Assembly: GCA_046047235.1 (NCBI GenBank)
Contig: JBJOII010000007.1
Coordinates: 5,499-69,498 of the forward strand
Reading direction: 5' to 3'
Length of the DNA: 64,000 bases
Source: JBMTVN01 sp046047235
Lineage (GTDB): Bacteria; Verrucomicrobiota; Verrucomicrobiia; Limisphaerales; JAHDYP01
The notes under the pieces were generated by a model. It did not search any database, was not told where the DNA came from, and saw nothing but the letters and a program-made list of their open reading frames with translations. The position numbers and the translations under genes are program-made. Shown here piece by piece: positions 25,969 to 34,468 of the stretch (the first letter of the stretch is position 1; each line of letters opens with the position of its first letter).

Positions 25969-26061
25969 TGGCGGTGAGGGGGGGATTCGAACCCCCGCTA
26001 GGGTGTTAAGCCCTAGAACGGTTTAGCAAACCGTCGCCTTCAGCCACTCGGCCACCTCACC
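25969..26061 (-). tRNA. tRNA-Ser(GCT)
   Basis: On the minus strand the sequence begins GGTGAGGTGGCCGAGTGG and ends CCTCACC-G-CCA, so the acceptor stem pairs perfectly and CCA is encoded. The anticodon arm reads GGTTTGCTAAACC, giving anticodon GCT. A long variable arm, formed around CTAGGGCTTAACACCCTAG, is the class II hallmark of serine tRNAs. The T-arm is GGGGG-TTCGAAT-CCCCC. Confidence 0.96.
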
Positions 26062-26206
26062 ATCACCCGGCTGCAGTCTGGAGGACAGTCGCAGCAGGAC
26101 GGGCAATCAATCAGGATTTCGCCCCTGCCGCAAGATTTCTTTGCACCCAAACCAGCCTTCGCCGACACACCGGAGCCAGCCCCCTCCTCACCCCGCCAGC
26201 CAGCAG

Positions 26207-26611
26207 CTACTCGAGATCAATCGGGTCCACCGGAAGATCCAGAAAACGGTCCAGCAGCCGGCGATCACGCTTGGTAGGACGTCCACGCCCCTTCTCCCAG
26301 ACGGGCTTCGCCACCGGCCCCGGATTCTTCCGCCGCTCCCGCTCTTCAGGAGGGGTCAGATCCTCCATGTAAGCCGGCAACGCCTTGGCAGCAACCCTGC
26401 GCTCAACAAAACCCACCACCTTGAGGGTCCTCTTTGCCTCGCCAACCTGCACAGTCACTACTTCCCCCAAACGCAATTCACGGGCCGGCTTGACGCTCTC
26501 CCCCCCCACTTTCACATGACCCGCCCGGCAAGCCTCAATCGCCGCCGTGCGCGTCTTGAACAAACGCACCCCCCACAACCACTTGTCGATCCTGACCGCT
26601 GTCGTTTCCAT
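26207..26611 (-). CDS. S4-domain RNA-binding protein, HslR (Hsp15)-like
   Basis: 134 residues from ATG 26611; an in-frame GTG at 26626 with GGAAAG upstream is also possible. The S4 domain spans residues ~5-70: RIDKWLWGVRLFKTRTAAIE, ACRAGHVKVGG and the E-L-R-L-G-E-V turn. The C-terminal tail is basic (KGRGRPTKRDRRLLDRF), as in HslR, which binds 50S subunits carrying stalled nascent chains. The start is divergent from the degenerate kinase-receiver gene across 117 bp, and a tRNA-Ser follows downstream. Confidence 0.88.
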   Translation of the reverse strand: METTAVRIDKWLWGVRLFKTRTAAIEACRAGHVKVGGESVKPARELRLGEVVTVQVGEAKRTLKVVGFVERRVAAKALPAYMEDLTPPEERERRKNPGPVAKPVWEKGRGRPTKRDRRLLDRFLDLPVDPIDLE

Positions 26612-26728
26612 ACTCCAACCCCACACAACTTTCCTTTTGCGTTCATCGCGCCCCGAATTACGTTACTGATATCGAACACCCCCCACGACATCAAGAGCCC
26701 ACCGCACCGGCCAACATATCTGCAACCC

Positions 26729-27892
26729 ATGCGAAACACCCGCCAGGACCTGGAGTCTGAACAGGACGCGTCCAGCTCGGTTGCAGCACTGGCCGACCAG
26801 GATCTGTCACAACTGCTTACCGCCGCCCATGCCCTCGCCGCTCTCCTGCGCACTCAAGCTGACAAACCCACAGAAGTCCTCGAGTTGGCCGCCCAGCTGG
26901 AACGCACCACAAACCGAGCCCTCAGCGTCCTCCAACAAGCACGCCACCTCTCCCACCAGCTCCACCATAAACACAGCCTGATACACCTCCCCCCCCTAGC
27001 CCAAGGCGCTCTCCAAACGCTTCAAAAAATCGCCGGCCCTCAGATCCAAATCACTCTCAAGGATGCACCCAAACTCCCCCCGGTCCTCTCCACCAGCCAA
27101 GACCTCCTCCTCCTGCTCCTCCTCCTCGGACTCCGCTCCATCGAAGCCATCCAACCCAATCCTGGTACGGTCAGTATCCTCATCGAACCAGTCCACTTCA
27201 CCAGTGAGGACTCACAACGCCTGCCCGGCACCCAGCCCGGCCCCTACACCCGTATCGTCATCCGTGATACCGGCAGCACTCTCGAAACCGAACTCGTGCA
27301 ACGGTCACTCAGCCCGCTCCCCAACAACTCCATCGAACCCAACCCCGTAGGAACTATCCTCCATACCATCCAAAACCTGATCTCGACCCACGAAGGCACA
27401 CTGGAAATCGATTGCGGAGACGAAGGCGGCACAGTCACCCAAGTCTACCTCCCCGCCCACGAACCCAAGGGACTCGCCAATATCATCCCCCCAGGCATAC
27501 CCACCGGATCCGGTGAGCCAGTCCTTTTCGTCGATGATGACCCCGACCTCGCCCAGGCCGCCTCCCACCTCCTCCCACTGCTCGGCTACACCCCCATCGT
27601 CTATACCAACCCGGACGACGCCCTAAACGCCCTCTCCCAAAACCCCCGGCTCTGTGCCGTCGCTATCGTCGATCTCAATATGCCCCAACTCACCGGCATC
27701 GACCTCGCCACCCAAATCCTTGAGATCAACCCGTCCATCCCTGTCTATGTGGTCACGGGAATGCGGGGAGACTGGACCCCTGAAATGGCACGCAATCTGG
27801 GCATTCGAGGGGTTTTGCATAAGCCGCTTACCCCCGCCATGTGGTGTCTCACGCTGAACGAGGCTCTCCAATCCTCTGCACCCGCCCACTAA
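26729..27892 (+). CDS. Degenerate histidine-kinase ATPase domain fused to a receiver
   Basis: 387 residues. I take ATG 26729 because the longer upstream reading runs antisense to the S4 gene. A helical region (~20-100) has no H-box with His followed by E/D-x-x-N/T. A HATPase-like region (~104-243) keeps a G1-like IRDTGST, but the N-box asparagine is lost: the expected NLxxNA position reads as a leucine run, then LRSIEA. A receiver domain spans ~263-380 with D269/D270, phospho-acceptor D315 (VDLNMP), T343 and K365, so it looks phosphorylatable. The protein is probably a signalling scaffold or a receiver output rather than an active kinase. Partner unknown; no neighbour kinase. Confidence 0.82.
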   Translation: MRNTRQDLESEQDASSSVAALADQDLSQLLTAAHALAALLRTQADKPTEVLELAAQLERTTNRALSVLQQARHLSHQLHHKHSLIHLPPLAQGALQTLQKIAGPQIQITLKDAPKLPPVLSTSQDLLLLLLLLGLRSIEAIQPNPGTVSILIEPVHFTSEDSQRLPGTQPGPYTRIVIRDTGSTLETELVQRSLSPLPNNSIEPNPVGTILHTIQNLISTHEGTLEIDCGDEGGTVTQVYLPAHEPKGLANIIPPGIPTGSGEPVLFVDDDPDLAQAASHLLPLLGYTPIVYTNPDDALNALSQNPRLCAVAIVDLNMPQLTGIDLATQILEINPSIPVYVVTGMRGDWTPEMARNLGIRGVLHKPLTPAMWCLTLNEALQSSAPAH

Positions 27893-27959
27893 ATCCTCCC
27901 CTCTCCGTCCCCCCATCCCGTTGTTGCACCCGGCGCCTCACCAAGGCACCATCCCCGCC

Positions 27960-28913
27960 ATGAAACACTCCCGTCGCACTTTCCTCTCGGCCGCCGCAAC
28001 CAGCGCAGCCGCCCTCGCCGTCCAACCGGGCCGAACCCTCGCCGCCACACCCTCTCCCACCCCCATCAAGTTCGCCGTCGCCTCCTACTCCTACTGGCAC
28101 TTCCGCACTGAACGCGTCACCATCGAAACTGTCATCGACCGCGTCGCAAACCTCGGTGTCGAAGGCGTGGATATCCTCCACCGCCAAATGGATATCCCCG
28201 AAAAAGAACCCCTCACCGCCAGCCATCGCTCCTACCTCCAAAACCTCAAACGCCACGCCTTCCGTAAAGGCACCGACCTTGTTTGCCTCTCCATCCACCA
28301 GGACTTCGTCGACGCCGACCCCGCCTACCGGCGCACGCAAGTGGAACACACTCTCAAATGCATCGAAATCGCCTACGCTCTCGGCATCCCCTGCATCCGG
28401 CTGAACTCCGGACGCTGGAACACAATCGAGTCCTTTGACGATCTCATGGCCGCCCGCGGCGTGGAACCCATCCTCCCGGGCCACACCGAAGACGACGGCT
28501 TCAAGTGGTGCATCGACTGCATCGAACAATGCCTCCCCAAAGCCGCCGAATGCGGAGTCACGCTCGCACTGGAAAACCACTGGGGCCTCACCCGCTCGCC
28601 CGAAGGACTCCTGCGCATCGCCAATGCCATCCAGTCCCCCTGGCTCGGCGTGCTCGCCGATACCGGCAACTTCCTCGAAAATCCCTACGATAAACTCGAG
28701 CAAATCGCCGCAAAAACGGTCTACCTCCAAGCCAAAACCTACCACGGCGGAGGCGAATGGTACACCCTCGACCTCGATTACCCCCGCATCGCTCAAATCT
28801 TCCGCAAAGCCGGCTACACCGGCTACGTCGGCCTCGAAATGGAAGGCAAGGAAGACCCCATGACCGCCGTCCCCAAAAGCATCGAAGTCCTCCGCAAAGC
28901 CTTCAACGGCTAA
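27960..28913 (+). CDS. Tat-exported sugar phosphate isomerase/epimerase-like TIM barrel
   Basis: 317 residues from ATG 27960. A Tat signal (SRRTFLSAAATSAAALAV) is followed by an AP-endonuclease-2/xylose-isomerase-like barrel: FAVASYSYWHF, GVEGVDILHRQMD, IRLNSGRWN, VTLALENHWG (metal Glu), LGVLADTGNF and YVGLEMEGKEDP. The family includes sugar isomerases, epimerases and hydroxypyruvate isomerases, usually with one divalent metal. Export in PVC bacteria suggests a role in periplasmic carbohydrate processing. It stands 25 bp before a phosphodiesterase-like gene and probably shares a transcript. Precise substrate is unknown. Confidence 0.9.
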   Translation: MKHSRRTFLSAAATSAAALAVQPGRTLAATPSPTPIKFAVASYSYWHFRTERVTIETVIDRVANLGVEGVDILHRQMDIPEKEPLTASHRSYLQNLKRHAFRKGTDLVCLSIHQDFVDADPAYRRTQVEHTLKCIEIAYALGIPCIRLNSGRWNTIESFDDLMAARGVEPILPGHTEDDGFKWCIDCIEQCLPKAAECGVTLALENHWGLTRSPEGLLRIANAIQSPWLGVLADTGNFLENPYDKLEQIAAKTVYLQAKTYHGGGEWYTLDLDYPRIAQIFRKAGYTGYVGLEMEGKEDPMTAVPKSIEVLRKAFNG

Positions 28914-28938
28914 GCTGAAACTTCCCTCTCAGCCCGTC

Positions 28939-29754
28939 ATGCAAAACTACATGCTCCGGTCCGCCGTCTGCGTGAGCCTGCTCTCGCTCGCGTTGACCGC
29001 ATCCCTAGCCACCGCGGCCGACCCCACACCGCTCTCCCAAGCCCACGCTCATAACGACTACGAACACGACCGCCCGCTCCTCGATGCCCTCGACCACGGC
29101 TTCTGCGGCGTCGAAGCCGATATCCACCTCGTTGAGGGCGCACTCCTCGTAGCCCATGACTCTGACCAAACCCGCGCCGACCGGACCCTCGAAAGTCTCT
29201 ACCTCGCCCCCCTCCGCGAACGCGTCCGAAATAACGGCGGCCGGGTCTATCCCAACGGCCCCACAGTCATCCTCCTCATCGACCTCAAGACTGAAGCGGC
29301 AGCAACCTACCTCACGCTGAAACCCTTGCTCGCCGGCTATAAGGATATCCTGACGGAATTCCAGCCCGGTAAAACCCTCACCAATGCGGTCACGGTCATC
29401 CTCTCCGGCAACCGGCCACGCGACCTGCTGGCCGCAGAATCCTCGCGCTACGCAGCCATGGACGGACGCATCCCCGACCTGAAATCCGACGCTTCCCCCC
29501 AACTCATCCCCCTGGTCAGCGACAACTGGAACAACCACTTCCCCTGGCGAGGCGATGGCAATATGAGCACCGAAGACCAGACTCGACTCAAAGCCATGGT
29601 CCAAGCCGCCCACGCCCAAGGCCGAATCATCCGCTTCTGGGCCATCCCCGACCAACCCTCCGCCTGGAAACTCATGCAGGACGCCGGAGTCGATCTCATC
29701 AACACTGACAACCTCAGCGGACTCCGGGACTTCCTGACCAGCAAGGGAAACTAG
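28939..29754 (+). CDS. Exported PI-PLC/glycerophosphodiester phosphodiesterase-like protein (AIM6-type)
   Basis: 271 residues with a signal peptide (VCVSLLSLALTASLATAA). The mature start HAHNDYEHDRPLLDAL and GVEADIHLVEGALLVAHD contain the paired His and Glu/Asp of PLC-like phosphodiesterases (HxHND, E-x-D, H-D). LLIDLKTE resembles the third catalytic strand, and the end DLINTDNLSGLRDFL matches the barrel closure. The family hydrolyses phosphodiester head groups of lipids or related compounds in the periplasm. Follows the TIM-barrel gene with a 25-bp gap. Confidence 0.87.
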   Translation: MQNYMLRSAVCVSLLSLALTASLATAADPTPLSQAHAHNDYEHDRPLLDALDHGFCGVEADIHLVEGALLVAHDSDQTRADRTLESLYLAPLRERVRNNGGRVYPNGPTVILLIDLKTEAAATYLTLKPLLAGYKDILTEFQPGKTLTNAVTVILSGNRPRDLLAAESSRYAAMDGRIPDLKSDASPQLIPLVSDNWNNHFPWRGDGNMSTEDQTRLKAMVQAAHAQGRIIRFWAIPDQPSAWKLMQDAGVDLINTDNLSGLRDFLTSKGN

Positions 29755-29796
29755 CACCGCCCAGAAGTCCGGCCCACCCTCCGCAGCCAACCCTGC

Positions 29797-30681
29797 CTAC
29801 GAGCCCGACTGGTGCAAATGGATGTCTCTCTGCGGAAACGGAATGGTGACTCCCTCAGCGTCAAAGGTCACCTTGACCTTCTCCGTGGTCTCAAACTTCA
29901 CCGCCCAATAATCCGGGGACTTCACCCAGACCCGCAGCATGTAGTTCACACTGCTGTCCGCCAGCTCAGAAACCATCACCTGGGGCTTGGGCTCCTGTAA
30001 AATGCGCGCATCAGCCGAAGCCAGCCGCTGCAGAATCTCCTTCACCTGCGCCACGCTGTCCCCATAACTCGCCCCAAAAATCAGATCCAATCGCCGCGTC
30101 GGCATCGCCGTAAAATTGGTGATGTTGTCCCCCGTAATCCTCGAGTTCGGAACAATCACTCTGCGGTTGTCAGGCGTCACCAGCACAGTGTTGAAAACCT
30201 GAATCTCATCCACCACCCCCGCCGTCCCCCCAGCCTCCACATAATCCCCCTTCTTGAAAGGACGCAGCACAATCATGATGAAGCCCGAAGCAAAGTTGGA
30301 TAACGACCCCTGCAACGCCAAACCAATCGCCAACCCCGCCGCTCCCAGCACCGCCACAAATGAAGCGGTCGGCACATGCAGGTTCTGAATCGCTGCAATC
30401 ACCAAAAAGGTCAGCATCAAGGCATAGGCCAGGTTGCAGATAAAACCGCTCACCATCGGCTCCAGCTTCCGCTTCTCCATCAAACGCCGAATCCCCCCGG
30501 TCAACGCCCGCGCAACCCAACGCCCCACCACCAAAATCACGACCGACCCCAACAACCGCAAACCCCACTCAGTCCCATGGTCAACCAACCAGCTCGATGC
30601 TGTCGCAAATCTCTCCGATACATTCGGCACCGCGTTGGTCACCTGATTCATTACCGACTCCGTAGCACTCGCTGCTGCCAT
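29797..30681 (-). CDS. Small-conductance mechanosensitive channel (MscS family)
   Basis: 294 residues, close to E. coli MscS. Three transmembrane segments (~37-55, 75-100, 105-130) end in the pore helix region ASFVAVLGAAGLAIGLALQG, with the alternating Gly/Ala packing of TM3. The beta domain follows: LRPFKKGDYVEAGGTAGVVDEI, IVPNSRITGDNITN. The C-terminal part ends VTIPFPQRDIHLHQ, the family terminus. It protects against hypo-osmotic shock. Convergent with the phosphodiesterase gene; upstream is a gap with heptamer repeats. Confidence 0.94.
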   Translation of the reverse strand: MAAASATESVMNQVTNAVPNVSERFATASSWLVDHGTEWGLRLLGSVVILVVGRWVARALTGGIRRLMEKRKLEPMVSGFICNLAYALMLTFLVIAAIQNLHVPTASFVAVLGAAGLAIGLALQGSLSNFASGFIMIVLRPFKKGDYVEAGGTAGVVDEIQVFNTVLVTPDNRRVIVPNSRITGDNITNFTAMPTRRLDLIFGASYGDSVAQVKEILQRLASADARILQEPKPQVMVSELADSSVNYMLRVWVKSPDYWAVKFETTEKVKVTFDAEGVTIPFPQRDIHLHQSGS

Positions 30682-30803
30682 ATCTCGTCCTTCCAGATTC
30701 GCTAAACCACTTCACCCGCCTACTCTCCGACAAACAACACGCCACCCGAGCCCAAGCCCGCCGTCAAGCCGGGAACTCACCCACCCCCAACCCCAAACCA
30801 ATA

Positions 30804-30856
30804 CCCCATCTCCCATCTCCCATATCCCATCTCCGATCTCCCATATCCCATCTCCC
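30804..30856. repeat. TCCCATC-type heptamer tandem repeat
   Basis: About seven imperfect units of a seven-base CCCATCT/CCCATAT motif lie between the AIM24-like stop and the MscS start. A shorter block of the same heptamer is at 31709-31732, on the other side of the AIM24-like gene. Confidence 0.75.
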
Positions 30857-30858
30857 TG

Positions 30859-31656
30859 TCAATTATCCCCATCCAACAACCGCCCCAGCCCGCCCAACAC
30901 CGACCCCTCCCCGCGTGCAGTCCCTCCAGCCTTCGGCGCAGCCGCGTAAATCCGGTCAGCCAAACGACTCAACGGCAGCGATTGCAGCCACACTCTCCCC
31001 GGCCCCCTCAAGGTCGCAAAAAACAAGCCTTCACCACCAAAAAACGCGGACTTAATCCCACCCACAAACTGAATGTCAAAATCCACCTGCTTCTGGAATG
31101 CCACAATGCAACCCGTGTCCACCCTCAACGTTTCCCCCGGACCGAGCTCCCGCTCCCGAATGGCCCCTCCCGCGTGCAGAAACGCCCAGCCATCCCCCGT
31201 CAACCGCTGCATGATAAAACCCTCCCCACCAAATAACCCCGCACCAATACGCTTGTTGAACGCAATCCCCACACTCACACCCTTCGCAGCCGCCAAAAAG
31301 GAGTCCTTCTGCGCGATCAGCTCCCCGCCCACCTCCGTCAAATGCACCGGAATAATCTTCCCCGGATACGGTGCACCAAAGGCCACCCGCTTCTTGCCAA
31401 CACCCCGATTCATAAACACCGTCATGAACAGCGACTCGCCAGTCAACAGCCGCTTCCCAGCCCCCAATAACGAACCCAAAAAACCCGAGTTCTGCTGCGA
31501 CCCATCCCCAAAAATCGTCTGCATATCAATCCCGTCCTCCATATACATCATGCCCCCCGCCTCCGCGACCGCCGCCTCCTGCGGATCTAACTCAATCTCC
31601 ACAAACTGCATGTCGTCGCCGTGTATCTCGTAGTCCACCTCGTGCATGTTGCTCAT
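30859..31656 (-). CDS. AIM24/TIGR00266 family protein
   Basis: 265 residues from ATG 31656 (MSN) or ATG 31647 (MHEVDYEI). Earlier in-frame codons run through low-complexity repeat DNA and are unlikely to be coding. Family signatures: VEIELDPQEAAVAEAGGMMYME, FGAPYPGKIIPVHL, FLAAAKGVSVGI and GEGLFFATLRGPGRVWLQSL. The C-terminal AAPKAGGTARGEGSVLGGLG is a Gly-rich tail. The bacterial family has a tryptophan RNA-binding attenuator-like beta fold, with no agreed function; the yeast relative acts in mitochondria. Flanked on both sides by heptamer repeats. Confidence 0.88.
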   Translation of the reverse strand: MSNMHEVDYEIHGDDMQFVEIELDPQEAAVAEAGGMMYMEDGIDMQTIFGDGSQQNSGFLGSLLGAGKRLLTGESLFMTVFMNRGVGKKRVAFGAPYPGKIIPVHLTEVGGELIAQKDSFLAAAKGVSVGIAFNKRIGAGLFGGEGFIMQRLTGDGWAFLHAGGAIRERELGPGETLRVDTGCIVAFQKQVDFDIQFVGGIKSAFFGGEGLFFATLRGPGRVWLQSLPLSRLADRIYAAAPKAGGTARGEGSVLGGLGRLLDGDN

Positions 31657-31708
31657 GCTTACCCGTATACCCAAAGCCGCGCAGCTTGACCAGCGGGTTT
31701 GCACCCCC

Positions 31709-31732
31709 CCATCTCCCATCTCCCATCTCCCC
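31709..31732. repeat. Short TCCCATC heptamer block
   Basis: Three units of the same heptamer found at 30804-30856. It is the first repeat in the 31657-31997 gap, which otherwise holds only repeat copy C and the CAGCCCT array and no gene. Confidence 0.65.
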
Positions 31733-31797
31733 CCCTCTGCGCGCAGCACTTTTCCCCCAGCTCCTAACTCCTAACGCCCGCGGGGGCGCATTCCACG

Positions 31798-31860
31798 CTC
31801 TCCTCTCTTCACTATCCCCTCTCCCTGCGTCTCGCTACCGCGCGACGCAAAAGCCCCTCA
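31798..31860. repeat. Dispersed intergenic repeat, copy C
   Basis: Same layout as 8797-8850 and 11240-11300: a CT-rich block, then a hairpin GCGTC-T-CGC / TACC loop / GCG-C-GACGC (31827-31848, one mismatch), then AAAAGCCCCTCAG. Confidence 0.65.
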
Positions 31861-31948
31861 GCCCTCAGCCCTCAGCCCTCAGCCCTCAGCCCTCAGCCCT
31901 CAGCCCTCGGCCCTTACCGCTTACCCCTTACCGCTTAGCGCTTACCGC
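31859..31948. repeat. CAGCCCT heptamer array followed by TTACCGC heptamers
   Basis: Seven perfect CAGCCCT units (31859-31907) and one variant are followed by five units like TTACCGC, TTACCCC or TTAGCGC to 31948. Both arrays have a seven-base period. Confidence 0.9.
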
Positions 31949-31997
31949 GCATAATCAGGATTGAGCCCAAGCCCGTCGCTCCCTAGGATTCCGCCCC

Positions 31998-34436
31998 ATG
32001 AAATTCCGAATCTGCCACGGCGCCCCCCGCCCCCGCCTGCACGCCGCCGCTGCCAGCTCCCTCCTCGCCCTCCTCTGCTGCCTCATTCCTTCCGCTCCAA
32101 CCGCCGTCGCCCAACCCGCCGAACTCCCCTCCATCCCGGAAGCCACACCCCCAAAAATCGAAACTCTGACCGGAACAGTCCCCCTGGAGGAAACGGCCGA
32201 CCTTTCCACCAAAATGATTGAGGGGATCGATGCCTTCCTCACCCAAATCACGGCAGAATCTGTCCCCGATCGTGCACGACTCTGGAAACGCGACTTCTCC
32301 TCGCGCAACGCATACGAACAGTCGGTCAACCCCAACCGCGATCACCTGAGACGCATCCTCGGAATCGTGGATGACCGGATCCCCAACCCCACACTCCAAT
32401 ACACCACCGCCGGCCCCCAAGTCCTCTCAGTCGCTGAAACCGATCGTATCACCGTCTACGAGGTCCGCTGGCCAACACTACCCGGCGTCAACGGCGAAGG
32501 CCTCCTCCTCCAACCCAAAGGAGGTGTCCTCGCCCGCATCATCGCAGTCCCCGATGCCGATCAGACCCCTGAAGGCATCAGCGGCCTCGTGCCCGATGTT
32601 GCCCCCGAAACCCAGTTCGCCCGCCGCCTCGCCGAAGCCGGCTGCCAAGTCCTCGTCCCTGCCATCATCAGCCGGGACGACCAATGGTCAGGCAGCGAAA
32701 AAATCAACCGCTTCACCAACCAGCCCCACCGGGAATGGATCTATCGCCAAGCCTATGAAATGGGCCGCCACGTCATCGGATTCGAAGTCCAACGCCTCCT
32801 CGCCGCAGTCGATTGCCTCGAAGCCTTCGGCACAGCCGGCGCCATCTCCGGACAAAACCCTAAAATCGGTATCGCCGGCTACGGCGAGGGCGGCCTGCTC
32901 GCCTTCTATACCGCCGCCCTCGATACCCGCATCCAAGGCACTCTCGTCAGCGGCTACTTCCGCTCCCGCCAAAACCTCTGGGAAGAACCCATCTACCGTA
33001 ACGTCTTCGGACTGCTCTCGGAGTTCGGTGACGCCGAAATCGCCTCACTCATCGCCCCAAGAACGCTCGTGGTCGAACATAGCCGCGTCCCGGAGGTCGA
33101 TGGCCCGCCCCCCGCACGCGAAGGCCGCCAAGGCGCCGCCCCCGGCAGAATCACCCAGCCTGACTTCAGCGAGGTGCAGGCTGAAATCCAACGCACAAAG
33201 GCCATCTTCCCCGCCGACCGTCCCTTCCCCCTCGGCTTCGTCTACGGCACCAATGGAAGCCCCGTCCTGGCAGGTAGCCAGCCCGCCCTCCAAAACCTGC
33301 TCGAAGCCCTCGGCGCCGATACCCAAAACCTCACGACACCCTCCGCCCAACGACTCATCGACGCACGCCCACGCTTCGATGTCTCACAACGCCAGAAACG
33401 CCTCGTCAATGAACTCGTCCAGTTCACCCAGCAACTCCTCCAAAACTCCGACCGCGCCCGCGATAGCTTCCTGTGGAGCCGGGTCAATGTCGACCGCCGC
33501 ACCGATTGGAACGCCGTCATCAAGGACTACCGACGCTACTTCCACGACGAGATCATCGGCCGCCTGCCCCCTCCATCCGTCGGCGCCAACCCCCGATCCC
33601 GCAAGGTCGAGCAAGGCTCCAAATGGAGCGCCTATGAACTCGTGCTCGATGTCTACCCCGGAGTCTATACCTGGGCGTACGTCGTCATCCCCGATGACCT
33701 CCGCTCCGGTGAACGCCGCCCCGTCGTCGTCTGCCAGCACGGCCTCGAAGGACTCCCCGAGGACATGATCGCCGGCCCCGGCGATAGCGGATACTCCGTC
33801 TATAAAGGCCTCGCCGCCCGCCTGGCCGATCGCGGGTTCATCACGGTAGCACCCCATAACCCCTACCGTGGTGGCGACTCCTTCCGCGTCCTCCAGCGCA
33901 AGGCCAACCCGGTGAAAAAAACTCTCTTCTCCGTCATCACCGGCCAACACGAACGCCTCCTCCAGTGGCTCTCCGCCCAAACCTACATCGACCCCAAACG
34001 CATCGCCTTCTATGGCCTCAGCTACGGTGGTAAAACCGCCATGCGCGTCCCCGCTCTCCTCGATGGCTACGCGCTGTCCATCTGCTCCGGCGACTTCAAT
34101 GAGTGGATCTGGAAAAATGCCATCGTCGACTCCCCCTACAGCTACCTCTACACCGGAGAATATGAGATGCCCGAGTTCAACCTTGGCAATACCTTCAATT
34201 ACGCCGAAATGGCCGCCCTCATCGCCCCACGCCCCTTCATGGTCGAACGCGGGCACGATGACCCCGTCGCCCCCGACGAATGGGTCGCCCTCGAATACGC
34301 CAAAGTCCGACGCTTCTACGCCAAACTCGCCTACCCGGAACGCACCACCATCGACTTCTTCGACGGGGGCCACACAATCAATGGCGTCGGAACGTTCCAG
34401 TTCCTTTACCGACACCTCGACTTTACGCGGCGCTAA
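31998..34436 (+). CDS. Exported tandem alpha/beta hydrolase, first copy lacking the nucleophile serine
   Basis: 812 residues with a signal peptide (AAASSLLALLCCLIPSAPTAVAQ). Two alpha/beta-hydrolase units are recognisable. In the first (~120-400), the nucleophile elbow reads GIAGYGEGGLL, with Glu297 where Ser is expected. In the second (~540-812), VVCQHGLEG forms the oxyanion strand, YGLSYGGKTAM carries Ser675, GHDDPVAP (Asp754/755) the acid and GGHTING (His792) the base. The second unit resembles dienelactone hydrolase/acetylxylan-esterase-like enzymes. So one active and one probably structural or regulatory domain are expected. The start follows a gap full of repeats. Substrate is probably an esterified carbohydrate or another ester (inference). 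Confidence 0.85.
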   Translation: MKFRICHGAPRPRLHAAAASSLLALLCCLIPSAPTAVAQPAELPSIPEATPPKIETLTGTVPLEETADLSTKMIEGIDAFLTQITAESVPDRARLWKRDFSSRNAYEQSVNPNRDHLRRILGIVDDRIPNPTLQYTTAGPQVLSVAETDRITVYEVRWPTLPGVNGEGLLLQPKGGVLARIIAVPDADQTPEGISGLVPDVAPETQFARRLAEAGCQVLVPAIISRDDQWSGSEKINRFTNQPHREWIYRQAYEMGRHVIGFEVQRLLAAVDCLEAFGTAGAISGQNPKIGIAGYGEGGLLAFYTAALDTRIQGTLVSGYFRSRQNLWEEPIYRNVFGLLSEFGDAEIASLIAPRTLVVEHSRVPEVDGPPPAREGRQGAAPGRITQPDFSEVQAEIQRTKAIFPADRPFPLGFVYGTNGSPVLAGSQPALQNLLEALGADTQNLTTPSAQRLIDARPRFDVSQRQKRLVNELVQFTQQLLQNSDRARDSFLWSRVNVDRRTDWNAVIKDYRRYFHDEIIGRLPPPSVGANPRSRKVEQGSKWSAYELVLDVYPGVYTWAYVVIPDDLRSGERRPVVVCQHGLEGLPEDMIAGPGDSGYSVYKGLAARLADRGFITVAPHNPYRGGDSFRVLQRKANPVKKTLFSVITGQHERLLQWLSAQTYIDPKRIAFYGLSYGGKTAMRVPALLDGYALSICSGDFNEWIWKNAIVDSPYSYLYTGEYEMPEFNLGNTFNYAEMAALIAPRPFMVERGHDDPVAPDEWVALEYAKVRRFYAKLAYPERTTIDFFDGGHTINGVGTFQFLYRHLDFTRR

Positions 34437-34468
34437 TCTCGGTCATAATCCCCCACCAAACTATAACT

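Noticed and set aside
30804..31948. Possible CRISPR array
   Set aside because: The repeats are contiguous seven-base units without spacers and there are no cas genes.
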